Assembly: GCA_002729725.1 (NCBI GenBank)
Contig: PBYS01000117.1
Span: forward strand, 62,001 to 126,000
Direction of reading: 5' to 3'
Source of the DNA: Puniceicoccaceae bacterium
GTDB lineage: Bacteria > Verrucomicrobiota > Verrucomicrobiia > Opitutales > Coraliomargaritaceae
DNA length: 64,000 bases
Shown here: positions 32,681 through 47,117 of the stretch, in pieces
How positions within the stretch are numbered: the stretch's first letter is position 1
Layout: every line of letters starts with the position of its first letter
The notes under the pieces: generated by a model
What the model saw: only the letters and a program-made list of their open reading frames with translations
What the model was told of the DNA's origin: nothing
The model's database searches: none
Position numbers and translations under genes: made by a program

Positions 32681-33361
32681 ATGAAGGCCATATTCATTAC
32701 TTTGCTACTCGCACTTTCTCTACCGCTCGGTCTTGTTGCCGCTGATGAAGCGCACGCGGCTTCCTCCATCGAGGGTAAACTCCATGAGGTCGCCGATCAG
32801 ATGCATGCGGACATCGCACATGCTGGTGAGAGTCTTCATGAAGAAGAGAACAAGCTAACTATGATCACCGAGAAGTTCGGTGTGTCGATGCCGACTCTGA
32901 TCGCGCAGATGGTTAACTTCATCCTCGTTGCATTTGTTCTCTACAAATTTGCAGTTAAGCCGATCGCTGCGACACTCGACGAGCGTCAGCAAAAGATCGC
33001 CGATGGTCTTCAGTATGCTGAAGAGATGAAAACACAATTGGCCGAAGCAGAGCGTGAGCGCGCTGAAAAGGTCAAGCAAGCTGCGATCGACGCACAAGCC
33101 ATTCTGACTGAAGCCCGTGAGCAGTCTAAGGAAATGATCGAGAGCAAAACTCAAGAGGCCGCTGCTCAGGCAGAAGCCATCATCCGCAAGGCCAGTGAGG
33201 CCACGCAACTGGAGCACCAAAAGATGCTCTCCGACGTTCGCCAAGAAGTGGCACGTCTGGTTGTGGCGACTTCTTCTAAGGTGCTTTCTCGCGATCTTTC
33301 TGATACTGAGAAACAAACCTTCTCCGACTCCGCTGCCAAAGAATTGGCGAGCGCTGGATAA
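32681..33361 (+). CDS. atpF: F-type ATP synthase subunit b with N-terminal extension
   Basis: The peripheral-stalk b subunit, 226 residues rather than the usual ~160. The first ~21 residues look like a signal peptide ([19 protein letters not shown]). A ~45-residue charged helical segment follows before the standard membrane anchor ([19 protein letters not shown], about 70-88) and the long Ala/Glu/Lys/Arg coiled-coil stalk. The extension would lie in the periplasm. Overall character and position (between c and delta) leave little doubt about the assignment. Confidence 0.93.
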   Translation: MKAIFITLLLALSLPLGLVAADEAHAASSIEGKLHEVADQMHADIAHAGESLHEEENKLTMITEKFGVSMPTLIAQMVNFILVAFVLYKFAVKPIAATLDERQQKIADGLQYAEEMKTQLAEAERERAEKVKQAAIDAQAILTEAREQSKEMIESKTQEAAAQAEAIIRKASEATQLEHQKMLSDVRQEVARLVVATSSKVLSRDLSDTEKQTFSDSAAKELASAG

Positions 33362-33379
33362 GCCCCATTTTTTGACCTG

Positions 33380-33778
33380 ATGAAACGCGATAAAAAGATC
33401 ACCAAGTTAGCCAAGAAGCTCGTCGAGCTCTCTAAGGACGACAAGGGTGCTGTCTCTGAAGCTAAAGTCGGCGAGATTCTCGCTGGCCTCAAGCAAGTCG
33501 AGCTCCGCAATCCTTTGGCGACACTCAAGGCCTACTTGAGCTACCTTCGCCGCGAAATCGCGCTACAAACTGCCGTCGTTTATACGCCTGCTGGCTTGAG
33601 TGCCGATGCACTGCAAGCGATCGAAGCGAAATACACTGCAATTTACGGCCGCCCAATCAGCGCCGTGACTGAGCAAGACAGTTCTCTCATTGCAGGTGTG
33701 CGTGTGCGCGTCGGCGATGATGTTTATGATGCTTCCGTCGCAGGACGTCTGCAACGCCTCGCTGAAAACGTTCACTAA
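33380..33778 (+). CDS. atpH: F-type ATP synthase subunit delta (short form)
   Basis: The delta subunit links the peripheral stalk to the alpha3beta3 head. At 132 residues it is about 45 shorter than usual, and the N-terminal six-helix domain appears trimmed. The C-terminal signature is intact: VVYTPAGLSADALQAIEAKY and SLIAGVRVRVGDDVYDASV, then GRLQRLAE. It is in the expected place between atpF and atpA, with 18 bp and 67 bp gaps. Confidence 0.88.
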   Translation: MKRDKKITKLAKKLVELSKDDKGAVSEAKVGEILAGLKQVELRNPLATLKAYLSYLRREIALQTAVVYTPAGLSADALQAIEAKYTAIYGRPISAVTEQDSSLIAGVRVRVGDDVYDASVAGRLQRLAENVH

Positions 33779-33845
33779 GTCGACCTTTTTAAGCGACCTT
33801 TCCACTTAATACTTCCCACCTTTTACTTTCCCTCCCTTTCAAACT

Positions 33846-35390
<1,545 letters not shown>

Positions 35391-35441
35391 GTCTCTGACT
35401 TGATCACTTAATTTCTAATTTTTAATTCCTAATTAAATAGC

Positions 35442-36341
<900 letters not shown>

Positions 36342-36403
36342 CTCCTCTATCCTCTAAATCAAGTCTGGCGCATCGTAGAGAAGCCAACACTCCCTCCTTT
36401 TAA

Positions 36404-37831
<1,428 letters not shown>

Positions 37832-37879
37832 TCAGATTCTTCTGACTTCCGTCCTCTGATCTCTGACTTCTGAACGAAA

Positions 37880-38290
37880 ATGCTTACACTCGAAATAATT
37901 ACACCCGACGAAAAAGTTCTCAGCACTGAGGCCAACCAAGTCGTTTTACCGACTGAGTCGGGTGAAGCTGGTATTTTGACAGGCCACATTCCTATGGTGA
38001 CGAAGATCGTTGCGGGGGAATTGAAGGTCATCAAAGACACTGGCACTGAGTTCATTGCAGTCGACCATGGTTTCGCCAAGGTTTTGGGCAACACCATCTC
38101 GGTGCTCACCGAAGCTGCAGTCGATGTGCAAGAGATCGATCTCAATGAAGTCGAGTCGGCCCAGGCCCGCGCAGTTGAAGCGCTCAAGCAAGCCGAAGCC
38201 GAAGGTGTCGACTACGATCAACTCGAACAACTTGAAAAGAATGTTCAGTTCTTGATCGCACAGAAACTCGCTAAGGGCCGTCGTCGCTAA
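37880..38290 (+). CDS. atpC: F-type ATP synthase subunit epsilon
   Basis: A 136-residue subunit with the N-terminal beta-sandwich (LEIITPDEKVLSTEANQVVLP, GEAGILTGHIPMVT, VDHGFAKVLGN) and a C-terminal two-helix arm (from about 85) that can inhibit ATP hydrolysis. It ends the operon, with a terminator 33 bp downstream. The 48-bp spacer before it is a CTGACTT/CTCTGATC word repeat. Confidence 0.96.
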   Translation: MLTLEIITPDEKVLSTEANQVVLPTESGEAGILTGHIPMVTKIVAGELKVIKDTGTEFIAVDHGFAKVLGNTISVLTEAAVDVQEIDLNEVESAQARAVEALKQAEAEGVDYDQLEQLEKNVQFLIAQKLAKGRRR

Positions 38291-38322
38291 AGCGATTCAG
38301 CTCAGCTTTTCGATACATTTAC

Positions 38323-38354
38323 AAAACGCGTCTCTCTTTGAGGGCGCGTTTTTT
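38323..38354 (+). terminator. Rho-independent terminator of the ATP synthase operon
   Basis: AAAACGCG (38323-38330) and CGCGTTTT (38345-38352) form a stem with a 14-nt loop, running into a T-run before GTGTG. It lies shortly after the atpC stop on the plus strand. Confidence 0.85.
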
Positions 38355-38484
38355 TGTGTGCTTAAAGCAGGCTTCAGCTCACATTGGAGCCTGGAATACA
38401 TCGTTTTTGCCTTAGAGCACAGAGCCCATTTCGTGTCAAATTACTGAATTCGGAACTGTCGATGATGAAGTCGAAGCAGCTTCG

Positions 38485-39279
38485 ATGCACCGCTATTGCC
38501 GCTCTAGAAATTTTGTAGAGAAGCACGCGTCCGCCATCCAATCCACCAGCTTAAAAGGGGACTACGGTCTAGATAATAATTTTCGCGAGAGTGTGCAAGT
38601 CGGTCTCGATGTCGCGCGATCGAATCGCCTGGCTGCTGCACTTGCATTTATCGTGATGCTCATGTGTGCGATCGCTTATGCGACCGTGCCATTTCTGGAG
38701 CCAGCGATGCAGCAAGTGATACTGCTCAAAATAAAGATGGGGCCGCTGTTTGCATTCCTAGGCATGGGGCTGAGTGTAGGCTTTCTTTCGGAGTTTATTA
38801 AAGTGCGCCGTAGTGTGAGCCGGCGTTGGACTCGATCCAATACTGTAAACTTCTTATTCTTATTTCTCATGTTCGGCGTGATTGCCGCTGCGAAAGATCC
38901 GATTTACTACCTACTGGCGAACTTGTATGGTGAGGGCAGTTCTTTTTCGACGCTGCTGCAAAAGGTGTTTTTCGATCAATTCGCATGGACGCTCTTACTC
39001 GCCTGTCCGGCTCAAACCTTCCTCTTTGCCTGGAAAGCACATGGATTTTCGAGCAAGAGTTTGAGCGTTGAATGTCCGAACTTCTCAGAGTTTTTCGCCC
39101 TTAAGGTCCTGCCAGCATTGCTTGCTCACTGGAGCTTCTGGTTGCCCACAAGTGTGATTATCTTTTGCTTCCCAACAGACTTACAGTTGGCAGCTTCGAT
39201 CCTGGCCATGAACCTTTGGTTGGTCTTGCGCATAACTTGTGCACCGAGTTCACGCTCACTTCATCCCGTAGGGAAGTAA
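38485..39279 (+). CDS. Polytopic membrane protein of unknown function (paralogue of the next, decayed gene)
   Basis: A 264-residue protein with about six hydrophobic segments (for example LAAALAFIVMLMCAIAYATV, FLFLFLMFGVIAAA, LPALLAHWSFWLPTSVIIFC). No family is recognised. Landmarks are FAFLGMGLSVGFLSEFIKV and FFDQFAWTLLLACPAQT; the same landmarks occur in the following decayed gene. The similarity to the paralogue continues upstream of the ATG into EVEAAS, but no start codon exists there before a stop, so the true 5' end is uncertain. Confidence 0.75.
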   Translation: MHRYCRSRNFVEKHASAIQSTSLKGDYGLDNNFRESVQVGLDVARSNRLAAALAFIVMLMCAIAYATVPFLEPAMQQVILLKIKMGPLFAFLGMGLSVGFLSEFIKVRRSVSRRWTRSNTVNFLFLFLMFGVIAAAKDPIYYLLANLYGEGSSFSTLLQKVFFDQFAWTLLLACPAQTFLFAWKAHGFSSKSLSVECPNFSEFFALKVLPALLAHWSFWLPTSVIIFCFPTDLQLAASILAMNLWLVLRITCAPSSRSLHPVGK

Positions 39280-39283
39280 TGCG

Positions 39284-40072
39284 ATGTTTATAATCAATGA
39301 TGCCTTTCAGTCCGGAGTGATTGAGGCTTGTTCCACTGCGTCCTCACGTCGCTACTATCGTGGGCGTAATTCAGCCTCAGCCAATGCGGATGGCTGGCAC
39401 TTCCCACCCGAATTGCCTAGCGATCAGCCCGATGTTGCTGAAATTCTGGAACACAGCTCTCGAGCCGGCATCAAGGCTGTGCGGCAAAGCCTGGTGCCTG
39501 CCTGTTTCGTGTGGGCACTGATGGCGCTTATTGCTTTAGCCTATTATTGGTTGCCGGCAGCCAGTCATTTCTTCATCGGCCTGGAGCGTTTACAAGCTTT
39601 CTTGGGCCGCTTGTTCCCTTTTTTGGGGATGGGCTTGTCAGTGGGGGTGTTGGCAGAGTTGGTCCGCATCTTATCCGCTGGAAAAAAAGTCCTGGGCGCG
39701 GGCAAATACAGTCAATGCGGGCTTCAATCTACTGGTGTTCGGAGTCCTAGGCCTGCTACAAGGCGTCTTCTACCAGCAACAAACTCTTTGGTTTGGTGAG
39801 GGGCAGGATTTCAGAACGCTCGCCAGCAAAGTGTTGGTTGACCAGTTCGGTTGGACTGTGTTCTTCGCGAACCCTTACCAAGCGATTCTTTTTATCTGGA
39901 AGGAAAACCAGTTTAAATTCTCACGGGTGTGGCAAAGCATGCGCCCTTTAAAAGCTTTTGGGGCATGCGTGTGCTGCCCGTATTAATCACGAATTGGGCC
40001 TTTTGGATCCCGATGGTGAGTATCATCTACAGTTTTCCAAGCAGTCTACAGCTTCCCCTTTTAATCTACTAG
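39284..40072 (+). pseudogene. Frameshifted paralogue of the upstream membrane protein
   Basis: Three successive frames together reconstruct a copy of the preceding protein. Frame one (from 39284) matches through FLGMGLSVGVLAELVRIL. The reading then shifts at a run of seven A near 39686 into a frame reading EKKSWARANTVNAGFN and LVDQFGWTVFFANPYQA. It shifts again near the TTTTGGGG run around 39957 into GMRVLPVLITNWAFWIP, ending at a TAG at 40070-40072. The two shifts compensate and both sit at homopolymers, so a sequencing error is possible. The adjoining kinase is also broken, which argues for real decay. Confidence 0.72.
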
Positions 40073-40944
40073 TCGATCTAGCCAAACTTGGCACGCATGC
40101 CAATTTGCATGCATCCGGCCGCATCGCTCAGGACCTCGACGGTAAGTTTATTGTCGAAACCTGCAACACACACGGGATCGATATTTCTCAACTCAGTTAC
40201 GACCGTGCGGCGGCAACTGGATACACCGACGTGTTTACCGTCGAAGAGTCGGGGCGTCATACCTGTTTTCACTTCGCGGGGGCGGGAGGTAATTTCTCAC
40301 GTGACGATGTAAAGCTCGATACTGCCAAGCCGGATTATCTATTCTTGGGCTCACTGAGGGCTCTCGGTAAGCTAGAATCGGTCAATCCGGATTCAGGGCG
40401 GGCCGATTCGACCAAGTTGATTCGCGATGCTCGCAAGCGTGGTATCACCACCATAATCGAATTTGTACCTTTAGATCGTGGCGCTCGCCTCGAGGAGTTC
40501 GCAGAGACCTTGGCGGAAAGTGATTATGTGATCGTGAATGATCGCGTGGCCGAGACGATTACTGAAACGAGCCTGTATTCCGAAAACATTTTCGATCCTG
40601 ATCTAGCGCGTAAGGCGGCTCAACAAATTTTAGACACGGGCCTACGTATCGCCGTCATCATTCACTCCGGGGCTGGGGCTGTCTATGTCGGCGCCGATGA
40701 CACCTTCTATAAGTCGAATGGCTACTTCCTACCTTGGGAGGAGCGCTCAGGCTCCGCAGGTGTGGATCATGCATTCTGTGCAGGCTTCATTAATGGCTTG
40801 ATGGGCAGTCAAAACGAGGCCGAGTGCCTGCGTCGTGGTCTGGCAGTCTCGACTATGTGCCGCAAAGATCTTACGCCTTCGGATAGTATCGAGTCTATGG
40901 ATACCTGCATTAGCTTTTGTGAAACATCACAGCAAGTGAAGTAA
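40055..40944 (+). pseudogene. N-terminally truncated PfkB-family sugar kinase
   Basis: Homology to PfkB/ribokinase-type carbohydrate kinases begins abruptly at SPFNLLVDLAKLG, which corresponds to the GGAPFN...NLARLG region of the family. The first ~35-40 residues (the strand with the substrate-binding Asp) are absent. The frame remains open upstream to 39958 only because it reads out of frame through the decayed membrane gene. The C-terminal catalytic motif, normally GAGDAF, reads GVDHAF, so the catalytic Asp position is His. Both defects suggest an inactive remnant. The rest (for example GITTIIEFVP, VIVNDRVAE) is intact for about 295 residues. Confidence 0.72.
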
Positions 40945-41073
40945 TGCGAGGACGCCTGCATTGCGGGGCATTGCTAATTCAGCGTAATTCGCTGCTGCTG
41001 ACTGAACTTTAAATTTAATGTGGTCTTGTCTATTGACTTGCATCGATACCTTGTGGCGTTGAATTGGTGAGTC

Positions 41074-41730
41074 ATGAGTATCCCATTCAAATCACAGCAG
41101 AAATTATTATTTATTGGTGATTCCATCACCGACTGTGGGCGTGGCCGCCCGCTAGGGCAGCGCCGCGGGGCGGGGCTCGGGACCGGGTATGTGAGCTTTG
41201 TGGACAGTATTTTGGGAGCTTCGCACCCAGAGCTTTCTGTGCGTGTCTTGAATACAGGAATTAGCGGAAATCGCATTATAGATTTAGAATCACGTTGGCA
41301 AGAGGACGTATTGGACCTCGAGCCCCATTGGCTCTCTGTGATGATTGGTATCAATGATGTTTGGCGCCAGTTTGATAGTGAGCCCGGTGCTGTTCAGGTG
41401 GATCCTGAGCAATATGAAACGATCTATCGCAAATTACTGGCGAAGACTCGTCCTCAACTGGAGGGTCTGGTATTGATGACGCCGTATTTCCTGGAGAGCA
41501 ATGTTAAGGATCCCATGCGTGCTAAGATGGACATTTATGGTGCTATCACGCAAAAGCTGGCGGAGGAGTTCGATGCAGTTTATGTGGATACACAGGCGGC
41601 TTTTGATCAGTATTTGGCGCATCAACCGACGCAGTCACTTTGTTCAGACCGAGTGCACCCTAACGGAGTCGGCCACATGATTCTCGCACGCTCCTTTTTG
41701 CAAGCAGTTGGCTTGAACTCGGCTATTTAG
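41074..41730 (+). CDS. SGNH/GDSL-family esterase (rhamnogalacturonan-acetylesterase type)
   Basis: A 218-residue hydrolase with all four SGNH blocks: LFIGDSITDCG (catalytic Ser), NTGISGNRI (Gly), MIGINDVW (Asn) and DRVHPNGVGH (Asp-His). The residues around the motifs resemble cytoplasmic or secreted carbohydrate O-deacetylases. No signal peptide is visible, so it is probably cytoplasmic. Its 3' end overlaps the convergent kinase gene by 8 bp. Confidence 0.88.
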   Translation: MSIPFKSQQKLLFIGDSITDCGRGRPLGQRRGAGLGTGYVSFVDSILGASHPELSVRVLNTGISGNRIIDLESRWQEDVLDLEPHWLSVMIGINDVWRQFDSEPGAVQVDPEQYETIYRKLLAKTRPQLEGLVLMTPYFLESNVKDPMRAKMDIYGAITQKLAEEFDAVYVDTQAAFDQYLAHQPTQSLCSDRVHPNGVGHMILARSFLQAVGLNSAI

Positions 41731-42832
41731 CCGGAGTTTGTGGAACATACTTGGGCAAGCGAATCGTAAAAATTGTGCCCTCGGCGCTGGTCGTGAATTC
41801 GATCTCGCCACGGTGTGCGGTCACGATGGACTTTGCAATGGCAGTGCCGAGGCCGGTGCCATCGCTTTTACCATGCGTGACGAAGGGCTCGAAGAACTTA
41901 TCCCGTATGTCGACGGGGATGCCGGGCCCGTTGTCGGCCACTGTGAGTGTGAGTACTTTGTCGTTCTCCGTCGCAGTCACGGTCACTTTGCCGTCGATAT
42001 CGGCACTGTGGAGCGCTTCGATGGAATTACTGATCAGGTTTTGTAGGACACGCATGAGCTTGCTGGCATCGCCTTGCAGACTGGTGCCATTACCCTGCAT
42101 GATGAGTTCGACGGTCTGGTCTTTGAAAAATGGCGTGTTGAGCTCACGGAAATAGTTAAAAAGTTCGTCGATCTTGACTTCGCTGACTTCAATTTGACTG
42201 TCGCCGCGGGCAAAGGCTGCCAAATCGTTGGCCATGTTGACCATGCGATTGATTTGCGATTCGATGTTTTCGCAGATCTTGGCCACCTTTGGGTCTTCTT
42301 TATAGCGTCGCTCGATGATGGTAGAGCCTAAGCTGATAATTGAGAACGGATTTTTAAAATCGTGGAGTAGTGAGGAAACCATGGTGCCGACGAGCGTGAG
42401 CTTTTCGGTGCGCATAACTTCGTCCATATAGTGGTCCGTCGTGCTTTTGAGGTGGTGGATTACGCTTTCAAGGATACGCCGGACTGGTTCGGCATCTTCG
42501 ATGATTTTCTTAACAGTCGCTTCGGGCACACGTGCGATGGTACAACTGCCGAGTGAGACGGCGCCAAGAGCACGGTGTTCACCTGTGAATACGCCCACCT
42601 CTCCGAAGAAGCTACCTTCGCCGGATTGGCTGACATGTTGCAGTGTTCCATCTAGTTTCTCCTTCGTGAATGCGACTTCTCCTTTGAGTACTAGAAAAAG
42701 TGCATCGGGGGCACTTTTCTCGGGAAAGATGACCTCCGCGTCCGGCAAAGTCATGATTTCAACTTCGTCCGCGATCGTTGCGCGCCGGTCCTCTGAAATC
42801 GAGCAGATAAATGGGTGATCTTCGAGCCTCAT
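41723..42832 (-). CDS. Soluble sensor histidine kinase with N-terminal cyclic-nucleotide-binding-like domain
   Basis: A 369-residue protein. Residues about 5-125 form a cNMP/CRP-like beta-roll (FLVLKGEVAFTKEKL, GEGSFFGEVGVFTGEHRALG). Next come a dimerisation/phosphoacceptor helix with His157 in LLHDFKNPFSII, and an HATPase domain with LQNLISNSIEAL (N box), DNGPGIP (G1) and GTGLGTAIAKSIV (G2). There are no membrane segments and no receiver domain. It is coupled by an ATGA overlap to the tiny membrane protein upstream, which may anchor or signal to it. No response regulator is adjacent. Confidence 0.9.
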   Translation of the reverse strand: MRLEDHPFICSISEDRRATIADEVEIMTLPDAEVIFPEKSAPDALFLVLKGEVAFTKEKLDGTLQHVSQSGEGSFFGEVGVFTGEHRALGAVSLGSCTIARVPEATVKKIIEDAEPVRRILESVIHHLKSTTDHYMDEVMRTEKLTLVGTMVSSLLHDFKNPFSIISLGSTIIERRYKEDPKVAKICENIESQINRMVNMANDLAAFARGDSQIEVSEVKIDELFNYFRELNTPFFKDQTVELIMQGNGTSLQGDASKLMRVLQNLISNSIEALHSADIDGKVTVTATENDKVLTLTVADNGPGIPVDIRDKFFEPFVTHGKSDGTGLGTAIAKSIVTAHRGEIEFTTSAEGTIFTIRLPKYVPQTPAK

Positions 42833-43035
42833 GGTGTCTCGGTTTGTTCGGCTGTCGTCTCCATTTGTTCGGCTGTCGTCTCCATTTGTTCGGCTGTCGT
42901 CTCCATTTGTTCGGCTGTCGTCTCCATTTGTTGATTTCGGAGCTTATAAACGACCAAACTCGAAGCGACGGCGATGCCTAAGAGTAGTATGCCGAGTAGG
43001 ATACCTTTTGCCTGGAGTTGTTGTGCTTTTTTCAA
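42829..43035 (-). CDS. Tiny single-pass membrane protein with METTAEQ heptapeptide repeats
   Basis: A 68-residue protein of no known family. It has a membrane helix (GILLGILLLGIAVASSLVVY, about 11-30) followed by KLRNQQ and four consecutive copies of METTAEQ, ending TETP. The 7-residue period with Met at fixed spacing could extend as a short coiled coil. The stop overlaps the start of the histidine kinase gene (ATGA), so the two are made together. The perfect 21-bp DNA repeat supports recent, possibly variable copy number. Confidence 0.7.
   Translation of the reverse strand: MKKAQQLQAKGILLGILLLGIAVASSLVVYKLRNQQMETTAEQMETTAEQMETTAEQMETTAEQTETP
42842..42925. repeat. Perfect 21-bp tandem repeat, four copies
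   Basis: Four head-to-tail copies of a 21-bp unit (core TTGTTCGGCTGTCGTCTCC, first base G in the first copy and A in the others) at 42842, 42863, 42884 and 42905. The unit is a multiple of three, so gain or loss changes the encoded peptide by whole METTAEQ units without a frameshift. There are no spacers, so it is not a CRISPR array. Confidence 0.95.
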
Positions 43036-43094
43036 TGTATACGTGTAAAAAAATAGAAAATTTAGTTAGTTGCGATTAAGTTTCAATAATCGAA

Positions 43095-44303
43095 TTAGGA
43101 CAGGCGCATACGGTAGTCTTCGTAGCCGAAGCGGCGCACCGTCTTTAGGCCTTCACGCTCGGAGTAGAGCGAGATCGCTGGCAGGGGCACACCGTTAAAC
43201 GTGCTGTTTTTCACCATGGTGTAGTGGGACATGTCAAGAAAGACCAGTCGCTGCCCGACTTCCAGCGGTTGTGGGAAGGAATAATCGCCGATCACATCGC
43301 CGGCCAAGCAAGACATGCCGCCTAATCGGTAGCTGTGGGCATACTCGTTCGCGGCACCTGCGCCTAAAATGCCCGGGCGGTAGGGCATCTCCAACACGTC
43401 GGGCATGTGGCAGGTGGCCGAACTGTCGAGGATGGCGATCTGGTGGCCCCCCGCCTCGATCAGGTCCAGCACGGTCACGACTAAGACGCCGGTGTGGAGT
43501 GCAACGGCTTCCCCGGGTTCGAGATACACGTCGAGCTGGTAGCGCTCACGGAAATATTTCACTACGCGAATGAGACGCTCGATATCATAACCGGGGCGTG
43601 TGATGTGGTGGCCGCCGCCAAAATTGAGCCATTTGAGCCCGGGTATGAGATCGCCAAATTTCGCTTCGAAGGCCTCCGCTGTGTGCTCCAGTGCGTCGGC
43701 GTCTTGTTCACACAGCGCGTGGAAGTGGAGTCCATCCAGATTGGAGAGTAGGTCCTTGGGGAGCGTTTCGAGCGCGCGATCAAGGGCGGCGCGCGTGGTG
43801 CCCAGTCGCGACGAAGGTGCGCAGGGATCGTAGAGCTCAGTCTCTACTTCAGAGTATTCCGGGTTGACGCGTAGACCCAATTCCGGGCGTCGCTGGCCTT
43901 CCAGCGCGCTGAGGCCTTTGGCCAGTTGTCCCGCAGAGTTGAAAACCAGGCTGTGAGCGAAGCGGCTGAGCTTTTGGATTTCCTCCGGCTTATAGGCGGC
44001 CGAGTAGACATGCACTTCGGGGCCAAAAGATTCCTGCGCAAGTAAGGCTTCATGTAGGCCACTGGAAGTGGTGCCGCTCAAATATTTGCGAATCAGTGGA
44101 AAGGTGCTAAAGCAGGCAAAGCCTTTGAGGGCCAGTAGCACCTTGACGCCGGAGCGCTCAGAGACGGATTGCAGGAGCTGGCAGTTCTTCTCCAGTTGAT
44201 CCAGATGCACAACATAGCCCGGCGAGGGAGCCTCGTCGAAAGGAATGGAAGTCAGCGCTGCGAGACTGGACTCGCTTAATGGAGGAGTGGGATCTTGAGC
44301 CAT
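43095..44303 (-). CDS. nspC: Carboxynorspermidine decarboxylase
   Basis: About 402 residues of the PLP-dependent alanine-racemase-fold decarboxylases. Key parts: the PLP lysine in VLLALKGFA, the Gly-rich LNFGGGHHITRPGYD, YLEPGEAVA, the substrate site DSSATCHMPDVLEMPYRP and the C-terminal GDVIGDYSFP. NspC makes spermidine or norspermidine from the carboxy form in the alternative polyamine route. Its partner Nsp/CASDH dehydrogenase is not adjacent. The ATG at 44303 is preferred over upstream in-frame codons because the extra 27 residues have no family character. Confidence 0.93.
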   Translation of the reverse strand: MAQDPTPPLSESSLAALTSIPFDEAPSPGYVVHLDQLEKNCQLLQSVSERSGVKVLLALKGFACFSTFPLIRKYLSGTTSSGLHEALLAQESFGPEVHVYSAAYKPEEIQKLSRFAHSLVFNSAGQLAKGLSALEGQRRPELGLRVNPEYSEVETELYDPCAPSSRLGTTRAALDRALETLPKDLLSNLDGLHFHALCEQDADALEHTAEAFEAKFGDLIPGLKWLNFGGGHHITRPGYDIERLIRVVKYFRERYQLDVYLEPGEAVALHTGVLVVTVLDLIEAGGHQIAILDSSATCHMPDVLEMPYRPGILGAGAANEYAHSYRLGGMSCLAGDVIGDYSFPQPLEVGQRLVFLDMSHYTMVKNSTFNGVPLPAISLYSEREGLKTVRRFGYEDYRMRLS

Positions 44304-44419
44304 AGCTTGAGAATCTGAGTGTTTTCGCTCCGATGACCAAGATTTGATTTTGAGATTTTTAGATCGAAGATTATTGATTGCCAAGGATCGATCGTAGCAC
44401 GGGGTCTTCTCCCCAGTAT

Positions 44420-44671
44420 TTATCCGTCTTTGACGAGTAGTGCACTAAAGGGGTGATTGCCATGTTCGACCGCACGCTCAGCAAGTGCATAAGCATAGCC
44501 TATTAATTCGCGGTCGGCGGTAGTCGTGGCGGGATCGTCTGGTAGTGCCATAATTTGTTTCGCTGTTGTGCCGCTGTTAACGCCCCTTTCGGAGATGGTT
44601 TGGGTGCTTTCACTATGTCCAATCGTCAGAGCAAGCAGCGTGCTGCTGAGTATCATTAGAATTTTATGCAT
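44420..44671 (-). pseudogene. Truncated, exported nucleoside/cytidine deaminase-like fragment
   Basis: Eighty-three residues: a signal peptide (ILMILSSTLLALTIGHS) then DRELIGYAYALAERAVEHG and NHPFSALLVKDG. The last two match the first helix and strand of CDA/guanine-deaminase-type enzymes. The frame stops directly after VKDG, before the zinc-binding HxE and PCxxC motifs, and no continuation is seen in other frames. It is a remnant that cannot be catalytic. Confidence 0.6.
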
Positions 44672-44800
44672 GCAGGATCCCTAGCAACCGCCATGCCGTA
44701 TCGCTGGGATGGGCACACTGTTTTGGGTCATGCCATCGCGAACTTAATGCGATTTTTTAATTTGCATTCGGTGGAGGATGTATTACGCGTGGAGGTCTTA

Positions 44801-44900
<100 letters not shown>

Positions 44901-44972
44901 GTCGAATGGACCTCTGGGGCTGTTGGGCGGGATTTTTTCGAGGCAGTGTGAGGCGGATCGTGACTCACTTAA

Positions 44973-47113
<2,141 letters not shown>

Positions 47114-47117
47114 TGCT

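Noticed and set aside
42842-42925. Possible CRISPR array
   Set aside because: The 21-bp units are directly adjacent with no spacers, and they encode an in-frame peptide repeat.
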